Virus record (IMG/VR): IMGVR_UViG_3300022689_000130
Coordinates: 1 to 64,000 of that record
Direction: 5' to 3' (one strand)
DNA from: a virus
Length of the DNA: 64,000 bases
In this document: positions 59,193-64,000 of the stretch, one piece after another
Layout of the letters: each line of letters begins with the position of its first letter
Numbering within the stretch: the first letter of the stretch is position 1
Notes under the pieces: model-generated
The model's input: only the letters and a program-made list of their open reading frames with translations
Database searches by the model: none
What the model was told of the DNA's origin: nothing
Translations under genes and position numbers: made by a program

Positions 59193-61664
59193 TTAAAGTG
59201 CGCCAGTATTGACAATACGAATTGGTATGTAAATAAATTCCACTGCTTTTGTGGGCGAAATTGCCACATCAATATACAACTCGTTACGATCAATTCGAAT
59301 AGGTGTGTTATTACTTTCGTCACAGACAACTGCGAAATCTGTAAGTGCCCGCTTGCTTAGTAAGTCACTAAGGAAACTATCAAACAACTGAACCGCGCGG
59401 GCTCGTGTTAGCGAATCGTTCTGTTCGAATAGCAACGGGCGCGCAATTTCATCGAATCGCTCACGTAGATAAGCAACAAGACGAACAACGTTTACACGGT
59501 CAAGCGCGCTGGTAAATGGGTGCAATGTTTTTTGACCAAACACAACCACGCCCTCTAGAGGGAATTGTGCAATCGGATTCATTTTGTTCAAATATAGTGA
59601 ATCGCGCTGCCCTTGGCTTAGCGAGACTGCCTTAAACTCTTCTTCAGCTGTGATATAACCAACTGCGCTACCATTCTGCACAACGCCACGTGTCAACCCT
59701 GCTGGAGCGAACCACGGGAAGCTGATGTTGTCGTTGTAAGCGTAGGTGTAAAGAACTACGTGGCTTGCTGGAACGGTGACTGTTTCGCCGTCTGGTGTGG
59801 TTGAACGTGCTGGTGGGTAGTAAACTGCACTGTAGGTGTTCTTTGTAACAAGGCCTTCGTCACCGTTTTCTGATGCCCCAACTCCTTGGACCCACTGTAC
59901 CGCTTCAGTTGGGCTGAGACGCATTGGAGTGTCAATAATAATAAACCCTGTCTCACCACGATCAGAGTTTAGTGTAACCAATTCGTCTGTAAGTTCTGGA
60001 AAGTTCGGTGCTGCTAACAATGTAAAGTTTCGGTTTGGATCTCGAAGATCTTCGTTACCTGCAACCGCTGCCTGCATTGCAGTTGCGATGATTTTACGCT
60101 GAGCAAGTCGACCAAATACGCCACTACCGTTTGCGTTATTAAGAGCGCCGTTAACCCAACCATCAACTGTGCTTGCCCCGTCGTTGACTGACATACCTTC
60201 AGCCCAAACACGAACAGTATTGCTTGATCCGGCCATATTGACCGCTAGCATATCCGTCGGGTATAGTTGAGCATTAGGTGCAGAATCTAGTAGATTAGCA
60301 CCAGTGACTGCACCGCTTGGGAGTGCAGTTCGATCAGCAACTGTAAAATCATCAAAGATAACACCTCGTTCAGTGGTCTGATCAGTGTTGTCGTAGAGCA
60401 ACCAACTTGAGCTACCACTGTCGTAACGGTAGATACGCGGATACTGAGATTCTGTACCATCAGTTTCAACCCAGATGTCATCATCACTTGGAGTGAGTGG
60501 CTCGGTAGTTGAGTAAGTGATATTTGCCTCTTCAACTCGAACCCAATCACTGCCGTCATGCAATAGAATGTCTAAATCGGTCTCAGTTGGATCAAACCAA
60601 TAAGATCCAACTACTGGCGTACCTGTTGGTTCATCATTCTGTGCATAGACCACTTCGTTGATTGCAGTTGGTGAACTACTTTCAATACGTTCAAGTTCAA
60701 ACCCGGCGTTTGCCGCAGTTATGTTGATAGCTACATTATTATCGTCCATATCTGCGACAATGTCAGTAACACTTGTTCCATCCTGAGCCACATAAGTTGT
60801 ACCGCCATCGTTTGAAACACCTTCTACTTCAAGAAGCGTGAACACGCCCAAGCTATTTGATTGATAGACTACAAGGTTAAGGCCATTACCTGGTCGCGTT
60901 GTTTTAACCCAAATATCTCCGTCAGCAGGAGCGGTCGGGCTTGCATAATGTGGTGCATATGTAACGGTGGTTGCTAGTAGATTGGCTACATTTGCTTGAT
61001 CAACACTCTGCCATGCTGCGCCATCGCTTTCAAAATAACCAATCGCGACACCTGTTGGACTTGCAACGCCATCATTTAAGATAGCGACTAGATAGCTGCC
61101 TGCTGCGCCAACTGGTTCAGATGGAACATAAGTCTTAGGATCTGCAACTTCACCTGCTGTTGCTTCAAGTGCAACTTCAACGGTGACTGTTTGAAGTACC
61201 CAGGCTGCGCTTGCTGCTACGTAACGATGAAGACCGAATGAACTTGCATCAGTGTCAATCCAGATCTGGTTTCCGTTTGCTGGACCTGCTGGCGCTGTTT
61301 CACTTGATACTAATTCATCTAGGTCAATGTCTGCTCTTACAATGTAAGCCTGTGATCCCTGTCCAAGATAACTGTATGCTGCTAATAACCCATACTCGCT
61401 TGTTTCTGCGCCTTGGACGCCGGTTACAAACTGCGGGTCTCCGAAGAATTGTGTAATCTCTCGCTGTGATGTTACTGGAACAACCAAGCCAGCATTGCTT
61501 GGCTTAGTAAACCGCGCAATCCCATCAGTTTCGGTACCTGTTGGGTCGATTTTATTTGCAGCGGTTGCAACAATAATGAGAGGAATAGTGCCAGCACCAG
61601 GGCTAGCATATGCGCTTTCGTCAATGACTGTAACGTCAACGCCTGGTGATACTAAAGTAGCCAT
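59193..61664 (-). CDS. 18: Tail sheath protein gp18 with inserted GDxW-type repeats
   Basis: It builds the contractile sheath. The N-terminus (LVSPGVDVTVIDESAYASPG) and C-terminus (NPIAQFPLEGVVVFGQKTLH; RALTDFAVVCDESNNTPIRI) match T4-like gp18. The protein is 823 residues, about 160 longer than T4 gp18. The extra length lies around residues 130-430, where at least four modules share a 'Pxx GD/GS-x-W ... W' pattern (NGNQIWIDTDAS; PADGDIWVKTTR; VVGSYWFDPTET; PSDDDIWVETDG). These probably form outward-facing domains on the sheath. AGGAG precedes the ATG. Confidence 0.9.
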   Translation of the reverse strand: MATLVSPGVDVTVIDESAYASPGAGTIPLIIVATAANKIDPTGTETDGIARFTKPSNAGLVVPVTSQREITQFFGDPQFVTGVQGAETSEYGLLAAYSYLGQGSQAYIVRADIDLDELVSSETAPAGPANGNQIWIDTDASSFGLHRYVAASAAWVLQTVTVEVALEATAGEVADPKTYVPSEPVGAAGSYLVAILNDGVASPTGVAIGYFESDGAAWQSVDQANVANLLATTVTYAPHYASPTAPADGDIWVKTTRPGNGLNLVVYQSNSLGVFTLLEVEGVSNDGGTTYVAQDGTSVTDIVADMDDNNVAINITAANAGFELERIESSSPTAINEVVYAQNDEPTGTPVVGSYWFDPTETDLDILLHDGSDWVRVEEANITYSTTEPLTPSDDDIWVETDGTESQYPRIYRYDSGSSSWLLYDNTDQTTERGVIFDDFTVADRTALPSGAVTGANLLDSAPNAQLYPTDMLAVNMAGSSNTVRVWAEGMSVNDGASTVDGWVNGALNNANGSGVFGRLAQRKIIATAMQAAVAGNEDLRDPNRNFTLLAAPNFPELTDELVTLNSDRGETGFIIIDTPMRLSPTEAVQWVQGVGASENGDEGLVTKNTYSAVYYPPARSTTPDGETVTVPASHVVLYTYAYNDNISFPWFAPAGLTRGVVQNGSAVGYITAEEEFKAVSLSQGQRDSLYLNKMNPIAQFPLEGVVVFGQKTLHPFTSALDRVNVVRLVAYLRERFDEIARPLLFEQNDSLTRARAVQLFDSFLSDLLSKRALTDFAVVCDESNNTPIRIDRNELYIDVAISPTKAVEFIYIPIRIVNTGAL

Positions 61665-61756
61665 GTATAATCTCCTGTCAAAGCTTATTAAAAATGCTCT
61701 AACAGTATTTAGCGAAAAGCTACTTATCTGGTGTGGTTATAGGGATAACTACGCGG

Positions 61757-62383
61757 TTAATCTTTCATGATGCGATCTACATGAAAACGCAGATTATCAA
61801 TGCTATCATCATTTAAAATAGTTCTATCAAATTCAGTAGGATAGTCAAGCCAGCGCCATTCGCTTTCATGTATTTCAGGATGTTCTTTCATCCATTGAGT
61901 GTCGTAACGATTATCTGAGATTGCCTTTTGTGTCCACTCTGGGTCTGAGCCTTTCTTGACTCGCCATACTTCTCCACCCATGTTACGCAAAAGATCTCGC
62001 TCGTTGAAAAAACGAACGTCAGGAATTACAAACTTGGTATCAGGATTGTCTTCCAGCTGCTTTTTGACAATTAAGACCCAAACGTTGTCGTCCAGACCTT
62101 GTCTCATGCAGTCTGTTCCTACACGCTGCATTGCTAGTCTTGGAGTAAAGTCATAACCGAGTTCTTCGCTCCACCACTCGTCAGGAGTTTCTCGCCATGC
62201 TCTGCTCGCAGGTTTATTGCCTTCAATCATGCCGCGGTCCCAGTTGAATATGGTTGCAACAGTATCTTTAAGTCGATCTGAGTAGCTGATTTTTGTGTAA
62301 CCGTATTCTTCGACAAGGATATCACCTACTGTGTCTTTACCACAGCCGATAAACCCACAGATTCCAATTATTCTTTTCTCCAT
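61757..62383 (-). CDS. 1: Deoxynucleoside monophosphate kinase gp1
   Basis: It phosphorylates dNMPs for phage DNA synthesis. GICGFIGCGKDTVGDILVEE carries the P-loop at the N-terminus. SYSDRLKDTVATIFNWDRGM, LAMQRVGTDCMRQGLDDNVW and FVIPDVRFFNERDLLRNMGG match T4 gp1-type kinases (NMP-binding and LID parts). 208 residues from ATG 62383 with GGAG upstream. It lies just ahead of the tail sheath gene. Confidence 0.88.
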   Translation of the reverse strand: MEKRIIGICGFIGCGKDTVGDILVEEYGYTKISYSDRLKDTVATIFNWDRGMIEGNKPASRAWRETPDEWWSEELGYDFTPRLAMQRVGTDCMRQGLDDNVWVLIVKKQLEDNPDTKFVIPDVRFFNERDLLRNMGGEVWRVKKGSDPEWTQKAISDNRYDTQWMKEHPEIHESEWRWLDYPTEFDRTILNDDSIDNLRFHVDRIMKD

Positions 62384-62436
62384 AATTACTCCAACGCTCC
62401 ACAATCATAACATGAAACGTCAACAATATCAAGTAG

Positions 62437-62688
62437 TTATTGCTCTAACTTTTTGAGGAGTGCTTTTTGATTATATTCGTCAAATTTACCAATCAAATAG
62501 TCGACTTCGCTTTCGGTACCAGACCGAATGTCGCGGCGCAATCCCATAAAAACAATCTGATCATCAACTTTCATGCTCCCCGATGACTGTTGATGCCAAC
62601 TTTTAAACTGGTCAAGCAACTTGTAAGCGTGGCCACGCTTACGATTCATACGTTCAAGATCGATGCTATTTTGTTCTTCTTGATTCAT
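62437..62688 (-). CDS. Small helical phage protein
   Basis: 83 residues, helical and charged (MNQEEQNSIDLERMNRKRGH; YKLLDQFKSWHQQSSGSMKV). It overlaps its upstream neighbour by four bases. No family is recognised. Confidence 0.55.
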   Translation of the reverse strand: MNQEEQNSIDLERMNRKRGHAYKLLDQFKSWHQQSSGSMKVDDQIVFMGLRRDIRSGTESEVDYLIGKFDEYNQKALLKKLEQ

Positions 62689-63035
62689 ACGTCTGTCAAT
62701 TTCCTCAAGAGCTTCATTTCAAGTGCAATACTATAATAGAAGTTGGGTTCAAATTCACTACAAGGAGGGTCTACAGGCTGTCTCCCGATCATGACACGGT
62801 CTCCGGATCGTCTCCCGATCGTGACACGATCAGTGCATCTATCTCGGCATATGCGGTATTCATCTGGATGTATACACAAGGATAGGTCATATTCTTTTGG
62901 GCATATACCTCTCTTCATCCATTTACTGCATTTAGCGCATCGACGATCAGAAATGAAGGCGTCAAGCTTACGATCTGGCCATGAAGAAAGAAGGTCGATA
63001 TATTTATCCCGCTCCTTTTGCATGTCTTTCTTCAT
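62685..63035 (-). CDS. Cys-rich small protein with internal repeat
   Basis: 116 residues. CAKCSKWMKRGIC, SLCIHPDEYRICRDRC and PPCSEF give seven Cys that could bind zinc. DRVTIGRRSGDRVMIGRQ is an eight-residue unit repeated twice, matched by a DNA repeat at about 62780-62835. No known family. Confidence 0.55.
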   Translation of the reverse strand: MKKDMQKERDKYIDLLSSWPDRKLDAFISDRRCAKCSKWMKRGICPKEYDLSLCIHPDEYRICRDRCTDRVTIGRRSGDRVMIGRQPVDPPCSEFEPNFYYSIALEMKLLRKLTDV

Positions 63036-63289
63036 GATTCCAACTTCAACATTACTTCTTTTTCACCGATTTCTTCGATCATACGTTCCAATGCCTCAGG
63101 AAAGTGATCAACAAGCATAGAGTCGTCTGGCAGACTGGTATAGAGTGAGTTAAGGAAGTAATGCACGAACCCATCACGCATTGCTCCAGCAAAAACATCT
63201 GGAGAACGCTCGTTGACCATCTTGACTTCTTCGTGCAACCGGCCAATCAGGTTGCGAACGCGAACAGCACGGGGATCAAGATAGTCCAT
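63032..63289 (-). CDS. Small helical phage protein
   Basis: 85 residues from ATG 63289 (MDYLDPRAVRVRNLIGRLHE); the longer frame reads through the neighbouring gene. Two helical parts, FVHYFLNSLYTSLPDDSML and PEALERMIEEIGEKEVM. It overlaps the next gene by four bases. Unknown function. Confidence 0.55.
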   Translation of the reverse strand: MDYLDPRAVRVRNLIGRLHEEVKMVNERSPDVFAGAMRDGFVHYFLNSLYTSLPDDSMLVDHFPEALERMIEEIGEKEVMLKLES

Positions 63290-63422
63290 CGAGAGGTTTT
63301 CCTTTGTATTTACGCTTGCGGTCAAGCTTTTGGACTTGTTTGCCAGGAATCGTCCTCTGGATAAATCCGCTGCTAGGATCGCGCAAAATGGCCGCAACTT
63401 TTGAATGCGGATAATTTGCCAT
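63276..63422 (-). CDS. Small basic protein
   Basis: 48 residues from ATG 63422: MANYPHSKVAAILRDPSSGF then GKQVQKLDRKRKYKGKPLDG, very basic in the second half. It overlaps both neighbours by 14 to 50 bases. Coding is supported by composition and its place in the chain; function unknown. Confidence 0.45.
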   Translation of the reverse strand: MANYPHSKVAAILRDPSSGFIQRTIPGKQVQKLDRKRKYKGKPLDGLS

Positions 63423-63633
63423 GTTTGAGTGTTGCGATTGCTTGATTTTTCGCAAATTCGAAGTCTTTGGCAGTGACACTGAACATAGCCACTCTATTTG
63501 TGTAACCAACATGATACCACTCGTCAATCAATGCGATAATACTGATTACCACTGCCCCGTTAACAACGTGAACATCGTATTCTAAACGATACGTATTAGA
63601 ACACCAATTCCGAGAACCAGATACTCTTGTCAT
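63373..63633 (-). CDS. Small phage protein
   Basis: 86 residues with strands (YRLEYDVHVVNGAVVISIIA; WYHVGYTNRVAMFSVTAKDF) and one helix (EFAKNQAIATLKHG). Its last 16 residues overlap the next gene. No family is recognised. Confidence 0.5.
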   Translation of the reverse strand: MTRVSGSRNWCSNTYRLEYDVHVVNGAVVISIIALIDEWYHVGYTNRVAMFSVTAKDFEFAKNQAIATLKHGKLSAFKSCGHFARS

Positions 63634-63641
63634 TATCTACC

Positions 63642-64000
63642 TCACATATAAAGCGGGCCTGTCCAACGGATGGTATAACCACCAGTGAGGATGTTGCCAC
63701 GACTGTGGTTCTTTGCGGGCGCAGACCAGCTAGCAGCTTTGAGGATCGTGCCTTTGGGGAACTTGCCGCCGTCTTCAGCAACAATGAAACCCCAAACCGA
63801 ACGGTTCGAGATGATCTTGATATACTTCTTGCCCTTGCGGACTTCGAAGCCGCCGTTGAACTCAGCAACCATCTTCTGGTTGATCTCACTCAATCCTTCA
63901 AGATCAAAATTGCGGCTACTACCCTTGCGTGTTGCGTCACGCTGACGAGCGGCGGCTCCTTGCAGAGTGTAGGTCAAGTAGTCGTCCTTGATGGCTTCAA
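63642..64000 (-). CDS. Phage protein, N-terminus beyond the window
   Basis: The frame stays open to the window edge (EAIKDDYLTYTLQ at the edge), so the true start lies outside; a TTG at 63977 is less likely. The visible part has KGSSRNFDLEGLSEINQKMV, then a beta part (FEVRKGKKYIKIISNRSVWG; GGYTIRWTGPLYM) resembling a small SH3-like or single-domain binding fold. Function unknown. Confidence 0.5.
   Translation of the reverse strand, partial: EAIKDDYLTYTLQGAAARQRDATRKGSSRNFDLEGLSEINQKMVAEFNGGFEVRKGKKYIKIISNRSVWGFIVAEDGGKFPKGTILKAASWSAPAKNHSRGNILTGGYTIRWTGPLYM

Overview
The window is part of the genome of a large, strictly lytic T4-like myovirus of the marine type. The evidence is a set of T4 core proteins recognised from sequence: DnaB-type helicase gp41, primase gp61, UvsX, UvsW, a UvsY-like protein, gp32, terminase gp16/gp17, head nuclease gp4, tail tube gp19, tail sheath gp18 and dNMP kinase gp1. 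To these are added genes typical of ocean phages: bS21, Hsp20, a phytanoyl-CoA-dioxygenase-like protein and a class II ribonucleotide reductase. Nearly all genes lie on the minus strand in tightly overlapping order. A two-piece, circularly permuted tmRNA of the alphaproteobacterial kind points to an alphaproteobacterial host; this is an inference.

Layout, left to right (transcription mostly runs right to left). 1-3.2 kb: tail-fibre end, SLOG protein, permuted tmRNA, small membrane proteins, an AlgH/YqgE homologue. 3.2-8.7 kb: a large unknown protein, ClpS, Hsp20, bS21, a coiled-coil membrane protein, a nuclease-like protein and a SleB-type endolysin. 8.8-13.4 kb: small proteins, a tail/baseplate structural protein, PAAR spike tip, glutaredoxin and macrodomain. 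13.5-17.8 kb: a plus-strand homing endonuclease, NrdJ and a PD-(D/E)XK nuclease. 17.8-28 kb: a long run of head-associated proteins, many sharing N-terminal signatures followed by (L/I)xE sites, including ligase-like and pol-beta-like nucleotidyltransferases. 28-44.6 kb: replication and recombination (gp41, gp61, mini-DnaE-like protein, gp62 candidate, UvsW, an AAA+ ATPase, UvsY-like, UvsX, gp32). 44.9-53.2 kb: head and packaging, with the large terminase broken into two genes by a naturally split intein that flanks a homing endonuclease. 53.2-64 kb: gp4, tail tube, an ExbB/ExbD-like membrane cassette, another endonuclease, tail sheath, dNMP kinase and small genes.

Two promoter classes can be read directly. 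One is sigma70-like (TTGACA, 16-17 bases, TATAAT-like) before tmRNA, bS21, gp32, uvsW, primase and others. The other is the T4 late box NATAAATA before structural genes. In several genes of both classes the promoter sits at a fixed distance from the ATG (7 bases after the -10 box, or 5 bases after the late box), so the transcript should begin at the start codon: predicted leaderless mRNAs.

The most unusual elements are the split-intein terminase, the permuted phage tmRNA beside ClpS/bS21/Hsp20, the shared prohead-cleavage signature on about twenty proteins including nucleic-acid and acetyl-transfer enzymes, a 193-residue miniature relative of bacterial DnaE polymerase, the ExbB/ExbD-like pair inside the tail cluster, and six homing endonuclease genes or remnants in different stages of decay.
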